The notes: generated by a model not told the origin, from the sequence alone. A stretch of DNA of 64,000 nt from Loxodes magnus (GCA_946699065.1 CAMPDV010000250.1:248001-312000), one strand, 5' to 3'; shown: positions 1 to 12,824, numbered from the stretch's first letter. Numbers and translations are program-made.

Positions 1-204
1 TAGTTTAATTTTAAATAAAGAGTATAATAATCTGATCCTTCTAAAAGAATAACTTTTAAATTTAAGGAGAAATAACCTAAAAATTAAAAAAAAACGCGAT
101 AAGATAAGTAAATTCCTTCATCTAAAATAATGAAATAATCTTATCTATCGAGATCAGAAAACATAAGATTGAGCTAATTGAAAGATTAAAAATTCAACTA
201 AACT
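1..204. other. AT-rich spacer, nothing recognised
   Basis: This stretch at the left edge is almost pure A+T. I see no coding frame with ciliate codon use and no repeat shared with the rest of the window. The duplicated unit flank begins just to its right. Confidence 0.4.
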
Positions 205-759
205 AAATGAAATAACTATGTTGATTATTAAATTTTAAGTTAATAGTTCTTAAAATCTAATTGCTATTATAGTATTTAATAAATCTATTAGAATAAAAAC
301 TAGATAATAGCTAATTTAAACTAATTATATGTTATCAATCTTAAATAGTATTAATGAAGTTCTTTATTTTTTGTAAAAAGTGTAACTTTAATTTATTTAA
401 GATATTAATTTCTTATTTAAGAATAGCTTATATGATAACTACCAAAGAATTTTAGACCAAATTAAAATAAATTAGTTTTATATTATAATAAGAGATATTT
501 TTATTTAAACTTATTAGATATAGAGCATAATTATAATATTCTTTTAAATTATTTATTAAACCTTAACTTGTCATTTATTGTTTCCAAACTATTCTTTTCT
601 CGTCAATTCTCTACTAAACTTCTTTATTATAAACTCTATCTTCATTCCTTTTTATCTTTTTCATCCTAAGTGCAATAATTTAAATATTATCAACTAAATA
701 ATTATATAAAATAATGCTTTAATATCAAAACTAAATCCTTTATTTATTATGTTTTAAAA
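205..759. repeat. Duplicated left flank of LRR unit 1
   Basis: Non-coding A+T-rich DNA that recurs beyond the 3' end of other LRR copies: about 12060-12610 (unit 3), 29240-29700 (unit 5), 37160-37740 (unit 6) and 56150-56830 (unit 8). Copies are collinear with many substitutions and small indels, so it belongs to the old segmental duplication. Units 4 and 7 use a different left flank. Confidence 0.65.
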
Positions 760-773
760 TTAATATTTCATTA
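760..773. repeat. Target-site duplication, left copy
   Basis: The 14-bp sequence TTAATATTTCATTA repeats exactly at 1826-1839 on the other side of the ORF1-like insertion. Other units carry one similar, uninterrupted copy (TTAATATTTCAATAG), which supports its being the duplicated target. Confidence 0.7.
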
Positions 774-1825
774 AATCATTAAAATAACTGTTCGCCTTCC
801 GACTTAATTGAAGTTTTAAATGTATAAAATCTCCTTTCCTGCATGTTCGTTCCTTGTGCTCTTTTTCCTGGACTTCTCTCTTTTTAATAGTCTGAGTTAA
901 GAATTTTTTTTTTTCAAGATTTTCCCATTTCCCGATGGGAAGAATTCCGTCGCTCGTAATTTCAGTTGCTAATAGTTAATATTACTCCAAATATTCATTC
1001 TTATTCTTTTCTATTGGGGACATTTTCGCCATAGATGTCAAATGCTGTTGCAAATGTAACATCTTTTCCTTGCTCTAGGAAATATCTTTTCTTGTTTCTC
1101 TATTTCCATTGGAATTCCTTAAGAAGGCTTCTACAGATTTTCTTCTATTAATTTAAGTCTGGAATCTAATTTTACTCAGTTTTTCTCGTCTTGCTCTTGC
1201 ATTACTCAAATATCATTCTCTAAATTTTAAATTGACTCATAGACTCCGACTTTAGCTCTTCGGTCTACCATATGGACTTCGTCATCATCTTCATGGTTTA
1301 TCAGATCCTGACTTATTGTAAGCATCTCTACTTTCTGGGAATTTAATTCCTCTTCGAATTTTTTTATGTTTCTAATAAGTAGATGAATCAGCTGCTTCAT
1401 CTACTAAGAGTCCATTTGTTCTATTTCGCTGTTGTCTAAATAAAAGGTAATAGTATCTATATTAAATTATCGTACTTTACCTTCTTCGTTTATTTTTTAT
1501 TTCTTCGTTGTTATTTTTATCGATTCAGTTTAGTGGTCTCTTTTTTCAGTTTTCAATGGAGGCGTTGAGAGCTGTGTCAACTTTTCTGTTCTGAATTTTT
1601 GTCTCAGTTCCTTCTTGTCCTTTGATGGAAGAAGTTCGCTTTATTTTAATTTGTAGGATTTAGTATTTTTTATTAGTTCTTCTAATTTATTTTGTTGTTT
1701 TGGTTATTTTTATTAAGAAGAGCGTTAAGTTGAAGAAGACGTGGTAAGAATATTTGCTTCTGATTTTCTCTCCTTTTCTGAGGAGGTGGTAAAAAACCCT
1801 TCTTGAAGCCAGCCATTTTATATTA
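774..1825 (-). mobile_element. ORF1-like retroelement coding relic with 14-bp target duplication
   Basis: Read on the minus strand with TAA/TAG as Gln, this starts at an ATG near 1817 with a basic, Pro-containing N-terminus (MAGFKKGFLPPPQKRR). A long Lys/Glu/Gln-rich helical part follows, then an acidic stretch (NHEDDDEVHMV), a CCHC-type zinc-knuckle pattern (RCYICNS, then HLWRKCP) and a basic C-terminus (GDFIHLKLQLSRK). This layout fits a retroelement ORF1 or gag-like nucleic-acid-binding protein; the family is not identified, LINE ORF1 being my first guess. It is broken in several places. The perfect repeat TTAATATTTCATTA at 760-773 and 1826-1839 brackets the element and matches the uninterrupted flank of other units, so it is a discrete insertion carrying little besides this one frame. 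A second copy in the opposite direction lies at 8936-9870. Confidence 0.6.
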
Positions 1826-2352
1826 TTAATATTTCATTAGTTATTGATTTATATATAATAACTGAAATGCTATTTATTAGCACTTTATTCTACTTATCTT
1901 TTAAACAAGTTATGTAAAATTTATATTTTATTATACAATATAAAAAGTATCTTAATAAGCTATTTTAAGTAATTTTATTTGATTAACATAAATTATTTAT
2001 TAAAATAGGAAATTAAATTGTTATTTACTTTCTTTCAAGTTTGTTTGCTACCTTTCTCGACATTATGGATTACTGTCATCCTTACGAACTTCTATTTAAG
2101 TTAATTAGCCCATTATTCACTTATTGACGTTCGTTCAATATCTAAATATTTAAGATTTCTATAAAAAGAATATTCTTATCCCTCTTAATCATAAATTGGA
2201 AAACCTTCCTATGTAACATCCTTTGATCACTTAAGTTTTAAAATTTTTAAATGTTTACAGTTAGTTACTATTTATACTATATCTTTATTATTTAGTTAAA
2301 TTCATTAAAAATTTAATTATTTTAATTTGTTTATTTTAACTATTTCATCTAT

Positions 2353-3873
2353 TCAATTCTCATCTAACATTTAGCAAAATGTCAATTCTAAGCTTTCTAA
2401 CTCCATACAATTTTAGCTCATAGATTTTAAAGTCTTATTATTTAGTTTTTTCATATCCCTAAGAGATAATTTAGTTAGTTTTCTACAATTCTCAAAAATA
2501 TAACATAGAGTTTCATTAGAAAGTTATCTAACATATTTAAGAGATAATTATTCATAGTTCTATCCATAATCTCCTATTTTCTTCAAAGATGTATTAGTAA
2601 GTTCTTACAATAAACTCAATCTAAGAGACTTTAAACTATTACAGTTTTACATTAAAGATATCAGTTGATTATCATTAAAATTATAGCAATCAAAAATCTC
2701 AATATGCTATAAATTATTATGCTACTTAGCAAATAATTCTTATATTGTTTCTTCTTATAAGTCTAACTAAATTGTTAAATAACTAAGGTTAAAGTTTTTT
2801 AACTTCAATATGAATTAGTCGTAAGGATTTTATAATTCATAAGAGTCAATTTTCCTTAAATTAGGACATAGGTCAATATACTTATTCATATTCTCATTAT
2901 AGTTAATGCTTATTTCTTCTAACGTGCTTCCCTTTTATTACAAATATTATAATATCATTTCTTGTTTAATTCCCTTAATGAATAATTTTATTTCCCTTAA
3001 ATTTAACCCTAAACAGTAGTCTATTAGAAATTTTCCTTATATCTATCACTAATTTATGTCTAAGATTTCTAAGGATTATAAATGAGTCAAATTTTACAAA
3101 AAATTTAAATTTTCTTCTTAAAGATTAAAAACACTTAAAACAATTTTTTTTAGATTTGAGCATTTTGAAATATATTCTTGAAAGGTTTTATCTAAATTAT
3201 TTAGTTCAAGTAAATGAATTTCTTATACTAGTTTATATCCTTTTTGATGTAAATTTAATTTTAGTTCTAAGCATTTTTTTATTTATTGAAAGATTTTTTC
3301 TGCTTAATTTTCTTCTTATAATTTCTAAGTATTAATATATAAAATTTTAGTATCAGATTATAAAATTTGTTTGAGAGTTCAGTTTTTTTTATTTTAAACG
3401 TATTCTTTATTACTTGAATATTTTTTAATTTCTAACTTTTCAAATTAATACTTAAATTTATTTAGAAATTTATTAACTAATTGTAATCTACAAATGTCTC
3501 TATTTTTAAGGAACTAACAAATATTTTGAAGAATATAAGAATTAGAAAATAAAGTTTATTTACTACTTTTAAACTGCTTAATGCTTTATTATTTTTAAGA
3601 AAACTTTTCTTCTTAATTTAAGTGCTCATGAAATCTCTTCATTGGAAGCGTTATTTCTTAATCTTAATACTCTTTTATTGATATTTTTTAATTTATCAAA
3701 TTATTTTTTTATTTTAAATCTTATGCTAAATTGTTTTGGATTTAGGCTGCTACTTAAGTTTCTTGGAGATTCTTATTAGATTCTTCTTATTATCGATCAG
3801 AAGAGGATTAACAATTTGAACTATTTGGTGTATAGTTTTAGCTACTAGTTGATTAATCAGTCCTGCTTTACAT
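2353..3873 (-). pseudogene. LRR-1, F-box/leucine-rich-repeat protein gene, disrupted
   Basis: Minus-strand gene in ciliate code. Exon 1 runs from the conserved ATG at 3873 to 3414 (an extra in-frame ATG at 3891 exists only in this copy). The intron is 3413-3315 (99 bp, GTAATAAAG to AAG), and exon 2 ends at the family stop TGA 2353-2355. The N-terminal 100 residues are Gln/Ser/Asn-rich and probably disordered. Just before the intron comes an F-box-like segment (RDICRLQLVNKF). Exon 2 holds Cys-containing leucine-rich repeats with a period near 27 residues (KCSNLKKIVL, NCRKLTKLSL, NCMELESLEL). Family knowledge: such proteins are usually substrate receptors of SCF ubiquitin ligases. This copy has a premature TGA at 3046-3048 where other copies have GAA or TAA, so it is probably a pseudogene. 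LRR frame continues beyond the stop to about 2035, with a further TGA at 2227-2229. Confidence 0.7.
3315..3413 (-). other. Spliceosomal intron of LRR-1
   Basis: The intron starts GTAATAAAG and ends AAG. It splits a codon after the first base and contains a TGA present in the same place in every copy (at AACTGAACTCTC). Removing it restores the frame from the F-box region to the first leucine-rich repeat. The same intron position is seen in all eight copies, at 99 to 111 bp. Confidence 0.65.
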
Positions 3874-4025
3874 TTTATTATAATTTTTCATTTTATCAGA
3901 CTATTTATACTTAATTTATGAATAACGGCTATATTTATAATTTATACAATCATAATCATATTTTAAATAGATTTAAATTAATATAATAAATTATATAAAT
4001 TATATAAACTAATAAATAAGATTAT

Positions 4026-4760
4026 AGAGCAAGTAGCAACCCAATGGCGTGCAGTTCTTTAATAAAGATTTTTAATGTTTAAATATCTCTTTGCTGAAGT
4101 CTTCCAAAGCGCTAACATTCCTTTGTGAATCTTGACTTCTTTAGGCCGTGATCATAATGTTCCCTAAGAGGCGTTAATATATCTGGCATCTTTCATCTTT
4201 AACTTTACTTGATGCTTCTTCAGTCTTATCTTCTCTTGTCTTCTATGAGATTCTTGTTCGGTTTTTCGTCCATGGTATTTCCTGGTTACAGTAATTAAAG
4301 TAATTCTCAGTTGTAGGCGTGTTTCTCCCTATCAAAATTAATATATATAATAATAATAGTTTATAATAATGATTCAGCTTTGATTTCTTATCAATATTTA
4401 GCTCTTTATATAATAAGAAAGTAAAACTTCTCATCTTCAATTTCTTTTTTTTGAGTCTCTATTTAGATTTTCTACTTCTTGAAATAATTAATTAATTTTA
4501 TTTAAACATTTCTAATCATACTTTAATTTTTATTTTTCGATATCTTCAACTATTCAAATAAGGTTACCCTAAAATGTATTTTCAAATTTTCATCTTGTAC
4601 TGTTTGAATTTCTTGTTCCAAATAGATATAACTATCTCAAGTTTTTGCTCTGTCAATGGATTTCGACTGAAGTTAGGAATTAGAAGCTTAAAAAATGGTT
4701 CTTTCATGCTATTGTTTATATTTAAAACCTTCTAGCTAAATTGATTAGAACGTTTTGATA
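4026..4760 (-). mobile_element. Hairpin-ended retroelement (family S1a) with degenerate coiled-coil coding part
   Basis: Read on the minus strand, the upstream half (4760 to about 4340) contains broken Lys/Glu/Gln-rich frames with a clear heptad-like piece (VQKCLNKINQLFQEVENL). The downstream half is a more GC-rich body of about 300 bp that ends in the 33-nt hairpin at 4026-4058 (AGAGC and GTTCT arms). The same insertion sits at the same place in unit 5 (31891-32640), unit 7 (48707-49440) and unit 8 (59018-59760), so it predates those duplications. It may be a 5'-truncated LINE/ORF1 element or a SINE next to an older coding relic; I cannot separate these. Confidence 0.5.
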
Positions 4761-6295
4761 TTGGCCTGAGAGAAGAAAAGATTGAATATAATATAATAGT
4801 GAAAATAAATATGATAGTTTGAGATAATATAGGAAAATAAAAGATATAATTGTAATAATTGTAATAAAAGGAAGAATCCTTATAATAGGAAAGAATATTT
4901 AAAAGTATCTTAAATAGATTAAACTTAATAGGAAAATCTCTTTTTTAAATGTTTATTTAAATTGAAAATAAAGTGTAGAAATATTTAAGTTTTAGTATTT
5001 AATAATATTTATCTCTTACTCTATAGAAGCCTAATAAGTTACTTTATTATAAAAAATGAAGAGACTTTCTATTTTAAAATTGATAAAAATAGCTTTGAAT
5101 CACTAAAAAATGAATAATTAAAATTTGTAAAGAACAAAATATAAGTTGACTAATTATAAAATAATATAAGCTAAATATCAATAGAAGTAATACTTTAAAA
5201 ATAAGTACTTTATTATAATTATTTTTAAAAATCTTTATTTTTCTACAATAACTATTAATAAAATATTAAATAATTAAACAATAATTCCTAACTTAATTAT
5301 TATAAAAACTTTACTAACATTTTTAATAAAATCACTTAAATTTAAAAAGTAATTATAATTTACTTAAAGTACATTTAATTTACTTACCATAACTTAAGTA
5401 ATTAACATATATCAATCTAAGCTAATTTTAATATTTACATTAATGCTAGATGATTCTTATAAAACATTCAGGAATACAATTTTTATAATATTATATTGAG
5501 AGTAGATAAAGTTATTTACATTTAATCTAAGTGATGCAACTATTTAAATTACTTTTTTACTAAATCCTTTTAAGTAATTTTTAGTAGTATAATTTTAATA
5601 TCTTTGTTTATTTTACATTATATTTATAAATAAAACTTAAGTAATTATTCAAAATTTATTTCTTACAGTTAAAATCATAAACACAAAAGAACCTTAATTT
5701 CTTAAAATGTAATCTTTTCTTATTGTATCTTAAAAGCTGGCTATTTAATACTACTTTTAATAAAACTATGCTTTAATAATGAGTCAAAATATTAAAAGTT
5801 TATGTTTGGAAATAGCTAAAATGGTTATAAAATATTGATATCTGCTAATACCAAAAATAATTAAATTTAAATATCTATTTAGATTATTTTTTTATTTTTA
5901 TATAATAGAATTAAAAAATATTTTAAAGGCTTAGAAAAAGAAAATATACAACTTTATCTGAACTTTCTTAAAAAAAATTATTAAAATGTTTATAAAATAA
6001 ATAGCCTTTTTATAGCAAAATTATGATTTTCTTTTAATTTAATTCTATATTTATTAAAAATGAATTGATGAATACTATGTAATAAAATGTGATTCAGCAA
6101 ATACTCTATATTATAGTAAATGTTTTGTTATTTGCTTAGAAAGAGTCTTTATTCATGATAAGAACTTAATTGCTTTTCAATTTTAGTTACTTATCTTTTT
6201 GCATAGTTAACTTTTTAAATTATGTTATATACATAGTAATTATAATTGTATTTAAACTCCTTATTATTATATTATATATATAATTTAAATAGGGT

Positions 6296-6640
6296 TGAAA
6301 GCCCTCTCCTTCGGATGCTGCTTTGAGGCCCAGCAAGGCAACAAAAAAATGAGCGCGGACGGAGGTTAAATCGGAAGAAGAGAAATCAATACAAGAGAAG
6401 GAAGATGTGACAAGCTGGGTTACTCTGAATGCAAGAAGTAAACTTTCTTCATTATAGGTCGGGGAAATGTACCAGTAATCGCATACTGCATCCTATGCTT
6501 TGGAAGGAAAAATTACATGGACGTACCGCAGGAAGAGGAAACAAGATAGAGAGACCAATAAAACATTTTTTCGACATTAAATAAAATTAATTTAAAGAGC
6601 TGCGCACGAACGAAAGTGCTACGCGTTCTGAAATCGAATT
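6296..6640 (+). mobile_element. SINE-like element, family S1b, unit 1
   Basis: A GC-richer island of about 340 bp in A+T-rich DNA. It begins GGGTTGAAAGCCC and has a central core (TCATTATAGGTCGGGGAAA, then CAGTAATCGCATACTGCAT). It ends in the hairpin 6596-6629 (AGAGC and GTTCT arms) followed by a GAAATCGAATTTATTT tail. The tail matches the 3' end of the LINE at 50340. The same element sits at the same place in units 5 and 8, so it was copied with the block. The core resembles the S1c elements at 14951 and 44285. Confidence 0.6.
6596..6629 (+). other. Shared 3'-end RNA hairpin
   Basis: The sequence folds as AGAGC/GTTCT with an inner GCAC/GT(G)C stem and a short loop. The same 33-nt pattern ends the LINE (50340-50372) and several unrelated SINE-like bodies. 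Established knowledge: many LINE reverse transcriptases recognise a 3' stem-loop, and SINEs copy it. Confidence 0.55.
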
Positions 6641-8935
6641 TATTTATTTATTATTTCTTATAATAAAATATAAGTGAATATGAAAATAAATAGAGTTAAA
6701 ATAACTAAGTTAATAGCTAAAAATATGATTATTTATTTTTATTAAGTTCTTTTAGCTTATAAAATAATAATAAATTTAGAATTAATTTCTTGTTTTAATT
6801 TTTATTCTAATTTTCTTTTCTTCTAAAACTTATTAACTTATAACTGTATTTTTTAATTTAAATTTTTTTGATTATTTTTTATTAAATTCTATTTATTCTA
6901 ATGAAGATCTAAATAAAGCATTAAATATGATTTTATAAAATTAATCTAATAAAATGTATATTGTAAAGCATAAATTTTAAAATTATTTTAGTTTTAAATA
7001 TTTATTAAACAAGTTTAATCTTAATTAGCTTCAAAATTCCTTCAAAAGAAAAAGCACTAAAAAATGATTATAAATAAATATACAAATTATATATAATTTA
7101 TATCTAAATAAAATATTAAAAAATTTAGATTAAAAAAAAATAAAAATAATAAAAAATATAGACATTGAATCAAAAAAACATTTTAGCAAAGCATAAGAAA
7201 CTTTTAAAATTTTATTTTAAATAGTTAAACTACTTTAAGTTGTAAAAAAATAATTAAAAAATCTTATAAACTTATAATTTTATTTATTATTTGCTTTGAT
7301 AAACAAAGGAGTAAATTTGAGAAATTTCTTAAATATGTAAAAATTTTATTAATTAATCACTAAAAACTTTAAAAAATTAAATATTTATTAATGAGTGTTA
7401 TTCTTTGAATGTAATTAAAGCAAGCTTATCATTTATCTTTAATTTTAATAAATATATTTTTATTAGATTTTCAAATTAATTTTTTTCTTTTTTAATAAAG
7501 ATTTAATAATTTTATGAGATTTTGATTAGGCTTTAATGACATTACTATCTATTAAATATATTTTAAATTTCTTAGAATTAAATGTATATTATTTAAATTT
7601 CTTGGAGAATTCTACTTTTTTAATATTTTTAAATTTTTTAAAATAATTTCTTAAATAGATCTTTAATCTATTAATTTTTAATGTATTGGTTGTAATTGTA
7701 TATGTTTTTTAATTTGAATATAATTTTATAATTTTGCATAAAAGTTTGATATTCTTACAACCTAATTTTAAAATAATAAATCTAGATTTTCTGAAAGTTA
7801 AAATATAATATTGTAATAAATGCTAAAAATAGTTATAATGTTTCTTTACTCTGCTATTTTTACAGCTTTTAACTTTTATAAAATAGTTTTATTATTATTT
7901 TGTAATTTCTCTTTTTAGATTTATTTTAATTACTTCTTTTAGCTTATAGATATGCTTCATACCTTCTTTAAATATTTAGCATTTCTTACATTTTTAGATG
8001 TTAATTGATAAAATAGTTAGTATTAAAGCTGATTGCTCTTAGTATAATAGATTAGTAATTTAAAAATATTGAATATTTGGCTCTTTAAGCAATGGTAGTA
8101 TAAATATAAGTTAGTTAAATGTTAAATGAAAATATGATGTAAATAGTATTAAGTATAAAGATGAATATAAGTGATGATATTAATAATGGTTTAGTTAATA
8201 ATTAATTAATTTGATGACATATAAAAGTATAAACTAGTTATTAAATTATTAATTTATTTATTAACTCAGATTATGCAATTTTAATGGTATTAGTTATAAT
8301 ATTTTGATTAGTTTTAAACAAATCTATATTATAACTTAGTATATTTATAATTATTATAAACATTTAAAATCATTCTATTATTTTAAATCAGACTTTATTA
8401 AACTTTATATCATTCCAATTAAATCAAAATTACAATTCAAAGGCTAGTATTTAGATTTTATAACGATAAATACCTCTAATCAATATATTTAAATCAAACT
8501 ATCCAAAATCTAGATATTTAAGTTTAAATTTATGCTTAAACTACTATTTTCTTTACTTTAATTGGATAAAAGATATGCAACAATATTAAAGTATAAATAA
8601 AATCAAAGTTTAAATCATTAGAAAATCATTTATATTGTAATATTCAAATATTTCATTTTACTAAATTTAAACATATTATACATATAACTATCAATATATT
8701 TCTAAACACAACTAATCCAACCTATCAACAAATATACTGTCACTAACTTTTTCCAAATTCATATCTAAAATACAAAAAACTTAAAACCATAATCATTTTC
8801 AAATATCATTCATTAATATGCTTTACTTCAATAACTAGGCCAAATCAAGAGGTCAAAAGTAAATCATTAAGAGAAATGGACAAAATTTTAAATTATTAAC
8901 AAAGATATTTAGGCTTTTTATTTAACCTTCAGTCA

Positions 8936-9870
8936 ATGGAATTAAAAATAGCCAAAACTATCAAACAGATAGAAGAATTTATAAAGAATACTAACTCCTA
9001 CAAATTAAAATAAAGCGGATCTCTTCAATCAAAGGACAAGTAAGAACTGAGATAAAAATTTAGAATAGAAAAGTTTACATGGCTCTCAACACCTCCATTG
9101 AAAACTGAAAAATGAGACCACTCAATTGAATCAATAAAATTAATAACGAAAAATTAAAAAATAAACGAAGAAGGTTAAGTAAAATAATTCAATAAAGATC
9201 CTATTACCTTTGATTTTGACAATACCGAAATAGAACAAATGGACTCTTAGTAGATGAAGCAGCTGATTCATCAATTTATTAGAAACATAAAAAAGCTCGA
9301 AGAGAAATTAAACTCCCAGAAGGAAGAGATGTTTGTATTAAGCCAGAATTTGATAAATCATGAAGATGACGATGAAGTCCATATGGTAGATTAAAGAGCT
9401 AAAATCGGAGTTTATGGGCAAATTGCAAGTTTAGAGAGTGATATTTGAAAAATTCAAGAGCAAGACGAAATAAACTGAGTAAAATTAGATTCAATACTAA
9501 ATTAATAGAAGAAAACTTGTAGAAGCCTTCTTAAAGAACTCCAAAAGAAATAGAGAAACAAATAAAGACATTTCCTAGAGCAAGAAAAAGATGCTACATT
9601 TGTAACAGCACTTGACCTTTATGCTGGAAATATCCTCAATAGAAAAAAATAAAAATGAATATCTGGAGAAATGTTAACTTATAGCAACAGAAGTGGGAAG
9701 CGACGGAATTCTTCCCATCGGGAAATGGGAAAATTGGAAAAAAATTCTCAACTCGGATTATATAAAAGAGAGAAGTCAATGAAAAAGTGCAATGCAAGGA
9801 TAGAACATGCCGGAACGGAGATTTTATACATTTAAAACTTCAATTAAACCGGAAGGCTAAATTTATTTTA
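8936..9870 (+). mobile_element. ORF1-like retroelement coding relic, 5'-truncated
   Basis: Plus-strand homologue of the 774-1825 element. It enters the protein about 40 codons in (KTIKQIEEFIKNTNSYKLK) and keeps the helical part, the acidic NHEDDDEVHMV stretch, a degraded CCHC knuckle (RCYICNS) and the basic C-terminus (GDFIHLKLQLNRK). 5' truncation is usual for target-primed reverse transcription. The same truncated start recurs at 63936 in unit 8, so this insertion is older than the unit 1/unit 8 duplication. It is broken in several places. Just beyond its 3' end begins the flank of LRR-2. Confidence 0.6.
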
Positions 9871-10422
9871 ATGATTATGCTTTACTATTTATATCTCAAT
9901 AGCCATTAATTTATATATAATAACTGAAGCATTATTTATTATCTCTTTATTGAAATTATTGAATGAACAAGTTATGTAAAATTTATATTTTAATATACAA
10001 TATACAAAGTATTTTAATAATCTGCTTTAAATAATTTAATTTTTAATTTTTAAATAATTTATTTATACAAAATATCAAATTAAATGTTTATTGTTGTTTA
10101 TTTTATTTTAAATTTTATTATTTTCTTCAACATTATGTATTATTGTAATTTTTACGAACTTTTATTTAAGTTAATTAGTCCATTTTTCGCTTATTTATGT
10201 TTCTTTAACATTTATATATTTAAGATTTCTAAAAAAAGAATATTCTTAACCCTCTTAATCACAAAATGGAAGGCCTTCTTCTGTAACATCCTTTAAACGC
10301 ATAAGATTTAAAATTTTTAAATATTTGCTGTTTTTTACTATTTTTAATATATCTTTATTATTTAATTAAATTCCATAAAAAGTTAATTATTTTAATTTGT
10401 TTATTTTAACTATTTCATCTAT

Positions 10423-11640
10423 TCAATTCTCATCTAACATTTAGCAATATGTCAAGTCTAAACTTTCTAACTCCTTACAGTTTTAACTCATAGATTGTAA
10501 AGTCTCATTTTTTATTTTTTTCATTCCACTAAGAGATAATTTAGTTAGTTTTCTACAATTCTCAAAAATATAACATAGAGTTTCATTAGTAAGTTATCTA
10601 ACATATCTAAAAGATATTTCTTAATAATTTTATCCATAATCTCCTATTTTCTTCAAAGATGTATAAGTAAGTTCCTAGATGCTCAATTTAAGAGAAATTA
10701 AACTAGGACAGCTTTTCATTAAAGATATCAGGTGATTATCTCTAAAGATATAGCAATTATAAATCTCTATATGCTATAATTTATTATGCTACTTAGAAAA
10801 TAATTCTTATATTGTTTCTGCTTATAAGCTTGAAAAAATTGTTAAACTACTAAGGTTAAAGTTTTTTAACTTCAATATGAATTAATCGTAAGATATTTTT
10901 ATATAACATTAGTTAATTTTGTTTAAATTAGGACAAAAATCAATATATTTGTCCATATCTCTATTATGGTTAATATTTATTTCTTCTAGCAAGTTTCCTT
11001 TTTATTTCAAATACTATACCAAAATTTCTTGATTAATTCCTTCAATAAATATTTTTAGTTCCTTTAAATTCAATCCTTAACAATAGTCTAGTAAAAACTT
11101 TCCTGTTATCTATTCCTAATTTATGTCTTAGACTTCTAAGGATTATAAATGAGTCAAGTTTTATAAAAAAATGTAAATTTTCTTCCAATAATAAGTTAAT
11201 CTTTAAAACAATTTTTTTTAGATTTGAGCATTTTGAAATATATTCTTGAAAGGTTTTATCTAAATTATTTAGTCCAAGTAAATGAATTTCTTGAACTAGT
11301 TTATATCCTTTTTGATATAAATTTAATTTTAGTTCTATGCATTTTTTTAATTCTTTAAAGTCTTCTACTATTTAATTTTCTTATTATAATTTCTAAGTAT
11401 TAATATACAGAATTTTAGTATCAGATTATAATATTTGCTTGAGAGTTCAGTTTATTTTATTTTAAACGTAGTCTTTATTACTTGAATATTATTTTATTTC
11501 TAATTTTTTATATTAATATTTAAACTTATTTAGAAATTAATTAACCTATTGTAGTCTACTTATGTCTCTATTTTTAAGGAACTAACAAATATTTTGAAGA
11601 ATATAAGAATTGGAAAATAAAGTTTATTTATTACTTTTAA
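10423..11640 (-). pseudogene. LRR-2, truncated F-box/LRR pseudogene
   Basis: Minus-strand copy with the family stop at 10423-10425 and the intron at 11380-11481. Similarity to the other copies ends abruptly at 11640, inside exon 1, so the ATG and the Gln/Ser-rich N-terminus are missing. A seven-A run near 11166, where the other copies have six, shifts the frame inside the leucine-rich repeats. Downstream of the stop the LRR-like frame stays open to about 10075, but the ending used by other copies is gone. The flank at 11640 matches that beside unit 8 (55890), so the break marks a rearrangement between units. Confidence 0.7.
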
Positions 11641-12620
11641 ATATTAGTATAAACATATAGAGACTAATAGATTAAAAATAGCATATAAAAATATTAATTA
11701 ATTACTTTTTTATAAAATCTTATGTGTATTATGCTATTCTAAATGATATAAGTTTCATATACAAAGTTATTTAAAATAATTAGCAAAATAAGATTAATAA
11801 ATTTTATAAATAAACAAGTTATACAAATATATATTAGTTACTATTATACAATCTTAATTTGATAAGAATTTATTTTATTTTTATTCGCCATTATCATCAA
11901 AAATAATTTTATATTCTATAATTGAAAGATAAACTTTGGAATTCATTTTATATAATAAAATTAAGAGTTTATTTTTTAAGAGATGGTTATAATAAAAACA
12001 TTGGGCTAAATAATTTAATAGAAATGTATAAGATAAAAATGGTTAGAGTGATTTTATAAGATTATTGATAAGGTTGATCTATATAATTTTTTATAATTCT
12101 TAAAATTTAATTATTATTAGCGTATTTAATAAATTTATTAGAATACAAACTAGAAAATTGCTAATTTAAACAATTATATGTTATCAATCTCTAAATAGTA
12201 TCAATTAAGTTCTTTATTTTTTGTAAAAAGTGAAACTTTAATTTATTAAGATATTAATTTCTTATTTAAGTATAGCTTATATGATAATTACATAAGAATT
12301 TTAGACCAAATTAAAATAACTTAGTTTCGTATTATAATAAGAGATATTTAATTTAAACTTAATATTTTAGCATAATTATAACATCCTTTTAAATTATTTA
12401 ATACACCTAAACTTGTCATTTAATGTTTCCAAACTATCCTTTTCCTATCAATTCTCTATTAAACTTCATTATTATATACTCTAGCTGTTTTCCTTTTTAT
12501 CTTTTTCAAGCTTAAGTTCAATATCTTAAAGATTATCAACTAAATAATATATAAAATAATGCTTTAATATCAAAAGATAAATATTTTATTTATTATTATG
12601 CTTTACAATTAATATTTCAA
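11641..12620. repeat. Duplicated left flank of LRR unit 3
   Basis: Non-coding, collinear with 55890-56830 to the left of LRR-8 and in part with 205-759, 29240-29700 and 37160-37740. I see no coding frame. Confidence 0.6.
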
Positions 12621-12824
12621 TAGTTATTTATTTATATATAACAACTAAAACATTAATTATTATCTCTTTATTCTACTTATATTACGAACAAAGTTATCTA
12701 AAACCTATTTTTTGTTATACAATATTAAAAGTATTTTAACTAGTTATTTTAAGTAATTTTATTTATTTAACGTAAATTATTTATTAAAATATAAAATTAA
12801 ATATTTGCTGTTGTTTCCTTTCTT

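Larger units (their letters stand above)
4760..8935. repeat. 4.2-kb segmental duplication block, copy in unit 1
   Basis: Long A+T-rich block with no convincing coding frame. It is almost letter-for-letter the same as 32640-36820 (unit 5) and 59770-63935 (unit 8), differing mainly by a few indels and scattered changes between about 5900 and 7130. A divergent version is at 51365-55600 (unit 7), and fragments appear at 18950-19560 and 20000-21360. It carries one SINE-like element at 6296-6640. Confidence 0.8.

Noticed and set aside
2035-2352. Separate small gene beginning MLHRKVFQF in another frame beyond the LRR stop
   Set aside because: Open in several copies, but the frame continuous with the LRR gene gives far better leucine-rich repeats over the same bases.
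4760-8935. Treating the 4.2-kb block as a DNA transposon
   Set aside because: I found no terminal inverted repeats, target duplication or transposase-like frame at its ends; segmental duplication explains it better.
10084-10296. Plus-strand open frame of about 70 codons
   Set aside because: It lies antisense to the LRR-2 3' region; its Phe/Leu/Ile-rich product is the reverse of a Lys/Asn-rich minus-strand coding frame.
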